Of a stretch of DNA of 64,000 bases, positions 1-8,242 are shown piece by piece. Below the pieces are notes generated by a model that was given only the letters and a program-made list of their open reading frames with translations, was not told the origin of the DNA and did no database searches. Each line of letters begins with the position of its first letter. Within the stretch, counting starts at the first letter, position 1. The stretch comes from Rhizobium album. GTDB lineage: Bacteria; Pseudomonadota; Alphaproteobacteria; Rhizobiales; Rhizobiaceae. The translations under genes were made by a program, and so were the position numbers. Where the stretch lies: NCBI RefSeq assembly GCF_003122325.1, contig NZ_QFBC01000001.1:496001-560000 (forward strand), read 5' to 3'.

Positions 1-75
1 CGAACGCTCAAGGGCGTGCTGATTGCCCTGCAGTTCCGCAACAATGCCGCCGAAGGCAAGCTCGATCGTGACTGA
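1..75 (+). CDS. C-terminal end of a DUF983 family protein (5' truncated)
   Basis: Only the last 24 codons are in the window, reading RTLKGVLIALQF and ending KLDRD before a TGA at 73-75. This tail resembles the end of the small DUF983 membrane proteins that often sit between cytochrome oxidase subunit genes and SURF1 in alphaproteobacteria; I recognise it by that tail and by position. Its stop codon lies inside the proposed GTG start of the SURF1 gene (GTGACTGA, 8-nt overlap), so the two are probably translationally coupled. Confidence 0.6.
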   Translation, partial: RTLKGVLIALQFRNNAAEGKLDRD

Positions 76-817
76 CGTCCAGGCAGCGGTCGTCGCGTGG
101 AGCGGCCGCAAGAAGATCGCCACCTTCATCCTGTTCCTGCTGGCGCTGGCCATCCTGCTGTCGCTCGGCACATGGCAGGTGCGGCGGCTGCACTGGAAGG
201 AACAGCTGCTGGCCGATATCGCCGAACGTCGCGCCGCCCCGCCGGCATCGCTCGCCGACATCGAGGCGCTTGGCAGCCGTGGAGAGGACGTCGATTACCG
301 CGCCATGACCGTCAGCGGCCGGTTCGTCAACAACAAGGAGCGGCACTTTTTCGCCACCTATCGCGGCCAGACGGGCTTTTACGTCTACACCCCGCTGCTT
401 CTGGCCGATGGCCGCTACCTGTTCGTCAACCGTGGCTTCGTTCCTTACGAGAACAAGGAGCCGGAGATGCGCAAGCAGGGACAGTTGACCGGCCAGGTGA
501 CGGTCACCGGTCTGGCCCGCGCCAAGCTTGCGGAAAAACCGTCGTCGATCGTGCCGGACAACGATCCGGCCAAGAACATCTTCTACTGGAAGGATCTCGA
601 CGCCATGGCCGATACCACCGGCCTCGACCGCTCGGACGTGGTGGCGTTCTTCATGGATGCGGATGCGACGCGCAATCCCGCCGGCCTGCCGATCGGCGGC
701 GTCACCCAGTTCGAACTGCCGAACAACCACCTGCAATATGCGCTCACCTGGTACGGCCTGGCTGTGGCGCTGGTGGCGGTTTCCGGCACGATGTGGCTGC
801 GCCGCCGGAAAGGCTGA
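68..817 (+). CDS. SURF1 family cytochrome c oxidase assembly protein
   Basis: The 249-residue product is a cytochrome oxidase assembly factor of the inner membrane, linked in this family to heme a insertion into subunit I. It has the two-helix SURF1 plan: an N-terminal membrane segment at about residues 15-33 followed by the family signature LGTWQVRRLHWKEQL, a large periplasmic domain, and a C-terminal segment at about 222-243 preceded by NNHLQYALTWYG. The GTG at 68 is chosen because it overlaps the preceding DUF983 stop and gives a normal N-terminus; a TTG at 23 would add 15 unlikely residues. It probably ends a cytochrome oxidase operon that begins before the window. Confidence 0.93.
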   Translation: MTDVQAAVVAWSGRKKIATFILFLLALAILLSLGTWQVRRLHWKEQLLADIAERRAAPPASLADIEALGSRGEDVDYRAMTVSGRFVNNKERHFFATYRGQTGFYVYTPLLLADGRYLFVNRGFVPYENKEPEMRKQGQLTGQVTVTGLARAKLAEKPSSIVPDNDPAKNIFYWKDLDAMADTTGLDRSDVVAFFMDADATRNPAGLPIGGVTQFELPNNHLQYALTWYGLAVALVAVSGTMWLRRRKG

Positions 818-941
818 AGGCCAGGACGGTCATGGCAGATTTACAGGGAACGGAGGCTTTGCCGGTTTCCTGCCGGGAAATTTGTGGTAAACCCGCAGCC
901 GAATTGCCATATCCATGGACATACGAAGCCAGGGACGAGGA

Positions 942-1946
942 ATGAACATCGCCGTTTCCAAACCGCCGCTGACGATCAGGCTTTGCGGCCCGCGCGGTTT
1001 CTGCGCCGGGGTCGACCGCGCTATCCAGATCGTCGTCCTGGCGCTGAAGCGTTATGGCGCGCCGGTCTATGTCCGCCACGAGATCGTCCACAACCGTTAT
1101 GTCGTCGAGGGACTGGAAGCCAAGGGTGCCGTCTTCGTCGAAGAACTGGACGAGATCCCCGCCGAGCACCGCGCGCAGCCGGTGGTGTTTTCCGCCCACG
1201 GCGTGCCGAAATCCGTGCCGGCCGATGCCGAGGCGCGCAATCTCTTTTATCTCGACGCCACCTGTCCGCTGGTTTCGAAGGTGCATAAACAGGCGATGCG
1301 TCACCAGCGGCTCGGCCGCCATGTGGTGCTGATCGGTCATGCCGGCCACCCGGAGGTCATCGGCACGATGGGGCAGTTGCCGGAAGGCTCGGTGTCGTTG
1401 ATCGAGACGGTCGAGGATGCCGATGCCTACGAGCCCGTCGATGCCGACAATCTCGGCTTCGTCACCCAGACGACGCTGTCCGTAGACGATACGGCCGGCG
1501 TCATCGCCAGGCTCGGCGAACGGTTTCCAAAGCTGATGGCGCCGGCCGCCGATTCCATCTGCTACGCCACCACCAACCGGCAGGAGGCGGTCAAGGCAGC
1601 GGCGCCCGGCTGCGATCTGTTCCTGATCGTCGGCGCGCCGAATTCGTCGAATTCCAAGCGGCTGGTGGAAGTGGCGCTCAGGGCAGGGGCGAAAAAATCG
1701 CTGCTGGTGCAGCGCGCCTCGGAGATCGACTGGTCGGATCTCGGCGATATCACCACCGTCGGCCTTTCCGCCGGCGCTTCGGCGCCGGAGGTGATCGTCG
1801 ACGAAATCATCGCCGCCTTCCGCGATCGTTTCGATGCGCGCGTCGAGCTGGCGGAAACGGTGCAGGAAAACGAGCATTTCCTCGTCAACCGCGAGCTGCG
1901 CGACATCGCCCTCGAATCCGCCGACATGGCTTTCGTCAACGGGTGA
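942..1946 (+). CDS. ispH: 4-hydroxy-3-methylbut-2-enyl diphosphate reductase (IspH/LytB)
   Basis: This is the last enzyme of the MEP isoprenoid pathway, a cytosolic iron-sulfur protein that reduces HMBPP to IPP and DMAPP. The 334 residues carry the three cluster-ligating cysteines in their family contexts: C21 (PRGFCAGV), C108 (DATCPLV) and C207 ([10 protein letters not shown]). The ATG at 942 is preceded by GACGAGGA. An upstream ATG at 915 would add nine residues without a clear ribosome site. It lies 124 bp after SURF1 and precedes thrB on the same strand. Confidence 0.97.
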   Translation: MNIAVSKPPLTIRLCGPRGFCAGVDRAIQIVVLALKRYGAPVYVRHEIVHNRYVVEGLEAKGAVFVEELDEIPAEHRAQPVVFSAHGVPKSVPADAEARNLFYLDATCPLVSKVHKQAMRHQRLGRHVVLIGHAGHPEVIGTMGQLPEGSVSLIETVEDADAYEPVDADNLGFVTQTTLSVDDTAGVIARLGERFPKLMAPAADSICYATTNRQEAVKAAAPGCDLFLIVGAPNSSNSKRLVEVALRAGAKKSLLVQRASEIDWSDLGDITTVGLSAGASAPEVIVDEIIAAFRDRFDARVELAETVQENEHFLVNRELRDIALESADMAFVNG

Positions 1947-2111
1947 GAAATGGGAGGCGCAGGGCCGGATTGTCCCGAGCCCCGGGCTTTCGCATATGGA
2001 GCGAAAGAGGGTGATGCGACGTCTATGGGGGCCGGACCCACTTGCCTTGTCGCTATCGCGATGCCAAAGCATGTCTCGTCCCACCTGAGTTTCCATCCGC
2101 GAGTCACACCC

Positions 2112-3080
2112 TTGGCAGTCTACACCGATATCACCGAAGACGACCTCAAGCGCTTCCTCACCGAATATGACGTCGGCGACCTGACCTCCTACAAGGGCAT
2201 CGCCGAAGGCGTGGAAAATTCCAACTTCCTGCTGCACACCACCCGCGATCCGCTGATCCTGACGCTTTACGAGAAGCGGGTGGAAAAATCCGACCTGCCG
2301 TTCTTCCTCGGCCTGATGCAGCATCTCGCCGCCCGCGGCCTGTCCTGCCCGCTGCCCTTGCCGCGCAGGGACGGCGCGCTGCTCGGCACGCTGTCCGGAC
2401 GCCCGGCGGCGCTGATTTCGTTCCTCGAAGGCATGTGGCTGCGCAAGCCTGAAGCACGGCATTGCCGCGATGTCGGCGCGGCGCTGGCGAAGATGCACAT
2501 TGCCGGCGAAGGTTTTACCCTGACGCGCCCGAACGCCCTGTCGCTCGACGGCTGGCACACGCTGTGGGAAAAATCGGAAGCACGCGCCGACGAGGTGGAA
2601 AAGGGGCTGCAGGCGGAAATCCGCGGCGAACTCGCCTTCCTCGCCGCCAACTGGCCGAAGGACCTGCCAGCCGGCGTCATCCATGCCGACCTCTTCCCGG
2701 ACAACGTGTTTTTCCTCGGCGACGGGCTCTCTGGCCTGATCGATTTCTATTTCGCCTGCAACGACCTTCTCGCCTACGACGTGTCGATCTGCCTCAATGC
2801 CTGGTGCTTCGAAAAGGACGGGTCCTACAACATGACCAAGGGCATGGCGCTGCTGGAGGGTTACGAAAGCGTGCGGCCGCTGAGCCGGGCCGAGGCTGAG
2901 GCCCTGCCGATCCTGTCGCGCGGTTCGGCGCTGCGTTTCTTCCTGACGCGCCTCTACGACTGGCTGACCACGCCGCCGGATGCGCTCGTCGTCAAGAAGG
3001 ACCCGCTGGAATATCTGCGCAAGCTGCGCTTTCACGCGGCCGTCTCCTCGGTCGGCGAATACGGGCTCAGCCGGCCATGA
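2112..3080 (+). CDS. thrB: Homoserine kinase, ThrB type II (APH fold)
   Basis: It phosphorylates L-homoserine to O-phosphohomoserine, the substrate of the threonine synthase encoded at 13161-14567. The 322-residue protein has the aminoglycoside-phosphotransferase-like fold: ligand region [13 protein letters not shown] near residue 30, catalytic loop HADLFPDN at 191-198, and the metal-binding aspartate in [10 protein letters not shown]. The reading frame is open back to an ATG at 1950, but family proteins begin [11 protein letters not shown], which places the start at the rare TTG at 2112. The stop overlaps the rnhA start by 4 nt (ATGA), indicating coupling. Confidence 0.94.
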   Translation: MAVYTDITEDDLKRFLTEYDVGDLTSYKGIAEGVENSNFLLHTTRDPLILTLYEKRVEKSDLPFFLGLMQHLAARGLSCPLPLPRRDGALLGTLSGRPAALISFLEGMWLRKPEARHCRDVGAALAKMHIAGEGFTLTRPNALSLDGWHTLWEKSEARADEVEKGLQAEIRGELAFLAANWPKDLPAGVIHADLFPDNVFFLGDGLSGLIDFYFACNDLLAYDVSICLNAWCFEKDGSYNMTKGMALLEGYESVRPLSRAEAEALPILSRGSALRFFLTRLYDWLTTPPDALVVKKDPLEYLRKLRFHAAVSSVGEYGLSRP

Positions 3081-3526
3081 AACATATCGATATCTTTACC
3101 GACGGTGCCTGCTCCGGCAATCCCGGTCCGGGCGGCTGGGGTGCGGTCTTGCGTTACGGCGATACGGAAAAGGACCTTTCCGGCGGCGAGGCGGCGACGA
3201 CCAACAACCGCATGGAGTTGCTGGCGGCAATTTCGGCGCTCAACGCCCTGAAGGAGCCCTGCGAAATCGACCTGCATACCGACAGCAAATATGTCATGGA
3301 CGGCATTTCCAAGTGGATCCATGGCTGGAAGAAGAACGGCTGGAAGACCGCCGACAAGAAGCCGGTGAAGAACGGTGAGTTGTGGCAGGCGCTCGACGAG
3401 GCGACGAAGCGCCACAAGATCATCTGGCACTGGGTCAAGGGCCATGCCGGCCATCCGGAAAACGAACGCGCCGACGAACTCGCCCGCATGGGCATGGCGC
3501 CGTTCAAGAAGGGCGGCGCCCAATAG
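3077..3526 (+). CDS. rnhA: Ribonuclease HI
   Basis: It cleaves the RNA strand of RNA-DNA hybrids (primers and R-loops). The 149 residues are the usual length. The catalytic carboxylates are visible at D9 ([16 protein letters not shown]), E47 (NNRMELLAA) and D69 (HTDSKYV), followed by the basic handle rich in W and K ([13 protein letters not shown]) and the late motif [14 protein letters not shown]. It starts within the thrB stop codon and is co-transcribed with it. Confidence 0.97.
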   Translation: MKHIDIFTDGACSGNPGPGGWGAVLRYGDTEKDLSGGEAATTNNRMELLAAISALNALKEPCEIDLHTDSKYVMDGISKWIHGWKKNGWKTADKKPVKNGELWQALDEATKRHKIIWHWVKGHAGHPENERADELARMGMAPFKKGGAQ

Positions 3527-3605
3527 CGCGCCGACGGCAGGCGAATGCCGGCTTGCGGCGAGCCGGTTTGCCGTTATTGTGCGGCGAGGACAAGGGGAGA
3601 GATAT

Positions 3606-3914
3606 ATGATCCTGCATTGCGTGTTCCTGCGCTTCAAGGCGGCGCTTCAGCCCGCCGACAAACAGGCGATCTTCGAGGCGGTCGCCGCGTTGAAGGACGT
3701 CATTCCCGGCATCGTCGATGTCAAATACGGGCCGAACGTTTCGCCGGAAGGCCTGAATGGCGGCTTCGTGGACGGTTTCACCGTGACCTTCGACGATGCG
3801 GCCGCCCGCGACGCCTATCTCGTCCATCCCGAGCATGTGGCGGTCGGGGAGCGCATCATTGCCGCCACCGATGGCGGCCTGGCCGGCATTCTGGTGTTCG
3901 ACCTGATGATCTGA
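3606..3914 (+). CDS. Dabb (stress-responsive A/B barrel) domain protein
   Basis: A 102-residue protein beginning MILHCVFLRFK, the first strand of a dimeric alpha/beta barrel (Dabb) domain, with the family's mid-protein stretch GFTVTFDDAAARDAYLVHPEH. The family includes stress-responsive proteins and small cyclases or monooxygenase-like folds, so the reaction cannot be named from sequence. The start has a good ribosome site (AGGGGAGAG). It lies 79 bp after rnhA and ends just before the bidirectional terminator at 3938-3963, so it probably closes the plus-strand group. Confidence 0.88.
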   Translation: MILHCVFLRFKAALQPADKQAIFEAVAALKDVIPGIVDVKYGPNVSPEGLNGGFVDGFTVTFDDAAARDAYLVHPEHVAVGERIIAATDGGLAGILVFDLMI

Positions 3915-3937
3915 GCAGCATCAACTGCAGACACAAA

Positions 3938-3965
3938 AAAAACCGCCCCGGGAGGCGGTTTTTCT
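3938..3965. terminator. Bidirectional Rho-independent terminator
   Basis: Stem AAAAACCGCC (3938-3947) pairs with GGCGGTTTTT (3954-3963) around a 6-nt loop. Runs of A on one side and T on the other let it end both the Dabb gene (plus) and the convergent peroxiredoxin gene (minus). Confidence 0.93.
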
Positions 3966-3983
3966 TTGCGTTTTGTATGAAAC

Positions 3984-4469
3984 TTACAGCTGCTCGAGCA
4001 TGGCGGCAGCGGCGGAAACCGTCGCCTGGCCCGGATTCTCCTCGACATTCAGCGATTTCACCACGCCGTCTTCCACCAGCATGGAATAACGCTTGGAGCG
4101 CAGGCCGAGGCCGCCGGCGGACAGGTCGGCATCGAGGCCGAGCGCCTTGGTGAAGGCGCCGTCCCAGTCGGCGAGGAAGTGGATCTTGCCCATGCCGCCG
4201 GAATTCTGCGCCCAGGCGCCCATGACGTGCCAGTCGTTGACGGCGACGACGGCGATGTCGTCGACACCCTTGGCGAGGATGGCGTCACGGTTTTCCAGGT
4301 AGCCGGGCAGGTGGTTCAGCGAGCAGGTCGGCGTAAACGCGCCGGGCACGGCGAAGAGCACGACGCGCTTGCCCTTGAACAGCTCGTCAGTGGTGATCTC
4401 CGTCGGACCGTCGGCGGTCTTTTCCTTGAATTTCGCCTGCGGCAGCTGGCTTCCAATGGATATGGTCAT
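3984..4469 (-). CDS. Peroxiredoxin, Prx5/AhpE-like
   Basis: A cytosolic thiol peroxidase reducing hydrogen peroxide and alkyl hydroperoxides. The 161 residues match the Prx5 type. The peroxidatic cysteine is C49 in PGAFTPTCS, and the downstream motif DIAVVAVNDWHVMGAW is typical of this subgroup, many members of which use glutathione or glutaredoxin. It converges on the Dabb gene across the shared terminator and lies downstream of the DsbD-alpha-like gene on the same strand (63-bp gap), giving a small redox group. Confidence 0.94.
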   Translation of the reverse strand: MTISIGSQLPQAKFKEKTADGPTEITTDELFKGKRVVLFAVPGAFTPTCSLNHLPGYLENRDAILAKGVDDIAVVAVNDWHVMGAWAQNSGGMGKIHFLADWDGAFTKALGLDADLSAGGLGLRSKRYSMLVEDGVVKSLNVEENPGQATVSAAAAMLEQL

Positions 4470-4532
4470 GAAATGTCTCCTTGAAACGGGGCGGGTCCGG
4501 CCGTCCGGGTTGGTGGCGAATATATGCGTCGC

Positions 4533-5372
4533 TCACTCAAAGGCAAGCGTGGTCTCCATGGCCCGCCTGCCGCTCTTGACCAATAGGCCCCAGCGGGCGG
4601 TTTCGGCCTTGAATCGTTTCGGCAGTTTCGGAATGACGATGTCGGTCGAGAAGGTGTTTGCCTCCCGCCGGGCGTTCTGCTGCTCGGTGAAGACGTAGCC
4701 GGCCGGGCCGGTGACGATGATCTCGGGAAAATCGCCGCCTTCGGGCAGCGTCAGCGACAGATGCAGCGCCTTGTGGTCGGCGGCAAGGCCGGAGCCGGTC
4801 ACGGCAAAATCGGCGCCCGGGGCTTCCGGCAGGCTGGCGCGGGCGGTTTCGATGATCATCGCCTCCTGCGCCGCCGATTGTGCCGCCTTCGGCAGCGTCA
4901 GCGAAAAATCCGCCTGGAAGGGAATGCAGATGTTCTTGCACAGCCCGATGAACACCTGCGCATCGAAACGCGGTTCGGCGTCGGCCGAGGCCAGAGTGAG
5001 GTCGAGCGGAAAGGCGACCGGCCCGTCATAACCGAAATCGCGCAACGACCCCGCCTCGATGTGTTTTGGCACCGGATAGGCGATGCCGGCGAGCGTGACA
5101 TTGCTGTCTGGCGTGATGCTGATGTGGGGCGGAATGCCGCTGTCGCCCGGTTCGCGCCAGTAGGTGATCCAGCCGGGCGCCGGCTCGATCTGCAGCGCCG
5201 CGCTGATCTTTCCGTCGGCATCCGCGGGCAGGGCGATGAGGCGCACACGCCCCCCCTCGCTCTCCGCCCAGGCCGTCATCGCGGCCGTCGCCGGGCCGGC
5301 AATCACGCCTGCAAGAGCGGCGATGCCGAAAATTCCGGCCATGAATTGTGTGGATCGAAAAAATATCTTCAT
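4533..5372 (-). CDS. Periplasmic DsbD N-terminal (DsbD-alpha) domain protein
   Basis: The 279 residues begin with a signal peptide (hydrophobic stretch ending GPATAA, about residue 31) and continue as an immunoglobulin-like DsbD-alpha domain with the family sequence APGWITYWREPGDSG and a cysteine pair in GLCKNICIPF near residues 144-148. In full-length DsbD this domain passes electrons to periplasmic thiol partners. Here it stands alone, with no membrane domain or thioredoxin domain in the same gene or adjacent. It may work with a CcdA/ScsB-type membrane partner encoded elsewhere. Confidence 0.85.
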   Translation of the reverse strand: MKIFFRSTQFMAGIFGIAALAGVIAGPATAAMTAWAESEGGRVRLIALPADADGKISAALQIEPAPGWITYWREPGDSGIPPHISITPDSNVTLAGIAYPVPKHIEAGSLRDFGYDGPVAFPLDLTLASADAEPRFDAQVFIGLCKNICIPFQADFSLTLPKAAQSAAQEAMIIETARASLPEAPGADFAVTGSGLAADHKALHLSLTLPEGGDFPEIIVTGPAGYVFTEQQNARREANTFSTDIVIPKLPKRFKAETARWGLLVKSGRRAMETTLAFE

Positions 5373-5534
5373 CTTGTAAGGATTTAGCCGATGCCCGGAA
5401 AGTCTTCCAGAGGCCGCCGTTTTTTCTTCATCATTTCCGGTTGATTGATTTGTGACTATACCCCATGTTTCTCAGGTCGAAGCACTCACACGTTCCTCTT
5501 GCACCGGCCGGAGGACGTTACGCTGGAGGACCAC

Positions 5535-6140
5535 ATGTCATTGTCGGCACTGAAGGATAAGCGAGAGCGCGGGTTCCTCGATGGTCATTTCCTGATCGCC
5601 ATGCCCGGCATGTTCGACAGCAATTTTTCCCGCACGGTGGTCTATGTCTGCGCCCATTCCGCCGCCGGCGCCATGGGTTTCGTCATCAACCGCCCGCAGG
5701 CGCTGACCTTCACCGAAGTGCTGCTGCATCTCAACATGATCGACCAGACGGATGCGATCATGCTGCCGCCGCATGCCCGGGATTTCCCGATCCGCAACGG
5801 CGGTCCGGTGGAGAGCGGCCGCGGTTTCGTGCTGCATTCCGACGATTATCTCAGCGAATCCAGCATTCCGGTCAGTGACGACATCTCGCTGACGGCGACG
5901 CTCGATATCGTCCGGGCGATTTCGAGCGGCAGCGGGCCGCGCCGGGCGACGATGATGCTCGGCTATGCCGGCTGGGGTGCCGGACAACTGGAGCGCGAGA
6001 TCGGCAACAATGGCTGGCTCAATTGCCCGGCAAGCGAAGAACTGATCTTCGACGACAGCCTGGACGACAAATACGAGCGGGCGCTGGCCCTGCTGGGCGT
6101 GACGCCCGCCATGCTCTCCAGCGATGCCGGCCACGCCTGA
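5535..6140 (+). CDS. YqgE/AlgH family protein (UPF0301)
   Basis: A 201-residue protein of the YqgE/AlgH family, whose biochemical role is still unclear. Family hallmarks are [25 protein letters not shown] near the N-terminus, GFVINRP, and a late [12 protein letters not shown]-type motif (here [14 protein letters not shown]). The ATG at 5535 follows CTGGAGGA; the frame stays open upstream to 5445 but lacks family similarity there. It is divergent from the DsbD-alpha gene, with a 162-bp shared upstream region. Confidence 0.92.
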   Translation: MSLSALKDKRERGFLDGHFLIAMPGMFDSNFSRTVVYVCAHSAAGAMGFVINRPQALTFTEVLLHLNMIDQTDAIMLPPHARDFPIRNGGPVESGRGFVLHSDDYLSESSIPVSDDISLTATLDIVRAISSGSGPRRATMMLGYAGWGAGQLEREIGNNGWLNCPASEELIFDDSLDDKYERALALLGVTPAMLSSDAGHA

Positions 6141-6247
6141 AGACTGAAAATATTGTTCGGTTCACCGGAACGAATGTCCCCGGCATACCGTTCTACTCCT
6201 CGCCAGGGCGAACATATGGTTCGCTCGAAAAGCTCAAGGAGTACCCA

Positions 6248-6439
6248 ATGGGAAGCACCAGCGACAAGGTTTCCGGTTACGCCAACCAGGCTGCCGGCAA
6301 GATCAAGCAAGCTGCCGGTGATGCGATGGACAATCATGAAATGCAGGCCAAGGGCGCCGCACAGGAGGCCAAGGGCAAGGTTCAGGTTGTCAGCGGCAAG
6401 GTCAAGGACGCCGTGAAAAACCAGGTGGACCGGCTTTAA
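6248..6439 (+). CDS. CsbD family general stress protein
   Basis: A 63-residue hydrophilic protein made of the CsbD-type repeat (KVSGYANQAAGKIKQAAGD, then KGAAQEAKGKVQ). Such proteins are abundant under general stress in Bacillus and rhizobia; the molecular role is unknown. The ATG has a strong ribosome site (AAGGAG at about 6237-6242). A strong hairpin terminator follows at 6474-6509, so it may be its own transcript. Confidence 0.92.
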   Translation: MGSTSDKVSGYANQAAGKIKQAAGDAMDNHEMQAKGAAQEAKGKVQVVSGKVKDAVKNQVDRL

Positions 6440-6473
6440 CGTTCGGGCTTTCCGCGGGAAAGACTGAATAGCG

Positions 6474-6509
6474 AAAAACCTGCCCGGCGAATGCCGCGGC
6501 AGGTTTTTT
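6474..6509 (+). terminator. Rho-independent terminator after the CsbD gene
   Basis: AAAAACCTGCC (6474-6484) pairs with GGCAGGTTTTT (6498-6508), with an inner CGGC/GCCG extension and a run of six T on the plus strand. Confidence 0.9.
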
Positions 6510-6539
6510 CAGCATGGATCATCATCGGGGACAGAACTC

Positions 6540-7658
6540 ATGAGACTTTATGCCTGCGACCATTGCGGCCTTCCGGTCCATTTCGACAACAGATCCTGCG
6601 TCAATTGCGGCCACCGTCTCGGCTTCGTGCCGGAGGTGATGGCCATGCATGCGCTGGAGCCGTCCGACGACGCCTGGCGGGTGGTGGCGGATCCTGGGCG
6701 GCAGGTGCGTTTCTGCGCCAACGCCGAACTGGATATCTGCAACTGGACGCTGCCGGCAGGATCGCAAAACAGTTTCTGCCCGGCCTGCAGCCACAACCGG
6801 CTTGTCCCCAACATCGACACGGCAGAAGGCGTCGAGCGCTGGCGGCGCATCAGCCAGGCGCAGCGGCACCTGTTCTATTCCTTCCTGCGCTGGAACCTGC
6901 CGCATCCCGATCGCAACGAAGATCCCGAGGGCGGCCTGGTCTTTGATTTCCTCGAAGACACCATCAATCCCGATGGCACGATCGTGCCGGCCATGACAGG
7001 GCATGAGGAAGGCGTGATCGTCATCCGCGCCGCCGAGGCGGACGACGTGACACGCGAGTTGACACGGACGATGATGAACGAGCCGTATCGGACGCTGCTC
7101 GGCCATTTCCGCCACGAGGCGGGGCATTTCATCTGGAACAAGCTGGTGCGCGACCGCGACCGGTTTGCACCGTTCCGCGACGCCTTCGGCGACGAGCGCG
7201 AGGATTATGCCGCCGCCCTGCAGCGTCATTACGAAAACGGCCCCGTGGCGGGCTGGCAGAACGATTTCATCAGCGCTTATGCCAGCACGCACCCCTGGGA
7301 GGATTTCGCCGAATGTTTCGCCCACTACCTGCATATCGTCGATACGCTGGAAACGGCGCGCTCCTTCGGCATCGCCATCGATCCGAAAGGCCATGACGAG
7401 ATGGCGACGGAGGTGACGTTCAATCCTTATGCCGCCCGCAACGCCGAGCAGCTTGCCAATGCCTGGATCCCGCTGAGTGTCGCACTCAACAGCATTCATC
7501 GCAGCATGGGCCAGCCGGACCTCTATCCGTTCGTGCTGTCGCCCGTCGTCGTCGCCAAGCTGGAATTCATCCACGCGCTGATCCACACGGCCACGGCCAA
7601 GGATAGCCAGGTCGAAAAAGCGGCGGCACCGTCACTTGCACCGGTGAAGACTGTTTGA
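6540..7658 (+). CDS. Zinc-ribbon plus putative zinc metallopeptidase
   Basis: A 372-residue protein with an N-terminal zinc ribbon (C6-x2-C9 and C20-x2-C23) and a metallopeptidase-like core with HEAGH at 192-196 in FRHEAGHFIWNKL. A later WEDFAECFAHYLHI could supply the third metal ligand and a helper acidic residue. This matches a family annotated as putative zinc-binding metallopeptidases, with no known substrate. No signal peptide is seen, so it should be cytosolic. It lies just after the CsbD terminator and ends before a hairpin at 7702. Confidence 0.87.
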   Translation: MRLYACDHCGLPVHFDNRSCVNCGHRLGFVPEVMAMHALEPSDDAWRVVADPGRQVRFCANAELDICNWTLPAGSQNSFCPACSHNRLVPNIDTAEGVERWRRISQAQRHLFYSFLRWNLPHPDRNEDPEGGLVFDFLEDTINPDGTIVPAMTGHEEGVIVIRAAEADDVTRELTRTMMNEPYRTLLGHFRHEAGHFIWNKLVRDRDRFAPFRDAFGDEREDYAAALQRHYENGPVAGWQNDFISAYASTHPWEDFAECFAHYLHIVDTLETARSFGIAIDPKGHDEMATEVTFNPYAARNAEQLANAWIPLSVALNSIHRSMGQPDLYPFVLSPVVVAKLEFIHALIHTATAKDSQVEKAAAPSLAPVKTV

Positions 7659-7701
7659 GACCTCCGATGCAAATCCACCGACCCTCTTCCGTTGCAAAGA
7701 G

Positions 7702-7733
7702 AAGGCCAGCCATCGAAACCGATGACTGGCCTT
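7702..7733. terminator. Hairpin terminator between convergent genes
   Basis: AAGGCCAG-C-CATCG (7702-7715) pairs with CGATG-A-CTGGCCTT (7720-7733) with one mismatch and a 4-nt loop. It sits between the metallopeptidase (plus) and a small secreted protein gene (minus). Confidence 0.8.
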
Positions 7734-7766
7734 TGGTTTGTCCCTAACCAACTCTCAATGCCGCAA

Positions 7767-8072
7767 TCAGCAAGCCTTGGTGTTGTTGGCGAGATCATTA
7801 TTCGTGGGTGCCGTCCCATCGACGCCGTCACCGGCACCACCGGAATTGCGGGTGATGCAGTCAGGGTTGGTTGACCCGTCCATAGAATTGTTGGTGATGC
7901 CCTGTGTCGTGGAGGGGTCGACGGCATCCGGTGTCATGACCTTGCCGTCCTGGGTGGTCGAACGGTTTTGCGGCACGGTCTTCGAGCCATTGTCGGCATT
8001 GCCCTGCTGGGCGAAAGCGCTGGTTGCCATGCCGAGACAAAGAGTTGCGACGGCGATCTGTTTCATAAACAT
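7767..8072 (-). CDS. Small secreted protein of unknown function
   Basis: A 101-residue protein starting MFMKQIAVATLCLGMATSAFAQQ, a clear Sec signal peptide cut after AFA. The mature part is about 80 residues, rich in N, T, D and G, with two cysteines (DCITRN and the C-terminal KAC). I do not recognise a family. The ATG at 8072 has a good ribosome site (GAGGAGAAAACGC). It lies 170 bp upstream of the start region of nothing else on its strand and is flanked by the hairpin at 7702-7733. Confidence 0.7.
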   Translation of the reverse strand: MFMKQIAVATLCLGMATSAFAQQGNADNGSKTVPQNRSTTQDGKVMTPDAVDPSTTQGITNNSMDGSTNPDCITRNSGGAGDGVDGTAPTNNDLANNTKAC

Positions 8073-8242
8073 GCGTTTTCTCCTCGTGTATCACTATCGT
8101 TTTTATCGGTGTTACGAGGATAGAACCGTCACGGCCAGACATTGTTCCCGCCCGGCGCGCTCACGAAAACACGATCAAATGTGAAGAAGACGCAGGGAAC
8201 ACTCTTCCATGCCGCACCCACACTCCTATCATCAGCGGCCGG

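Noticed and set aside
744-3035. Long minus-strand open frame opposite ispH and thrB (763 codons).
   Set aside because: It is antisense to recognised genes, has no family similarity, and is arginine/glycine/alanine-rich as expected for shadows in GC-rich DNA.
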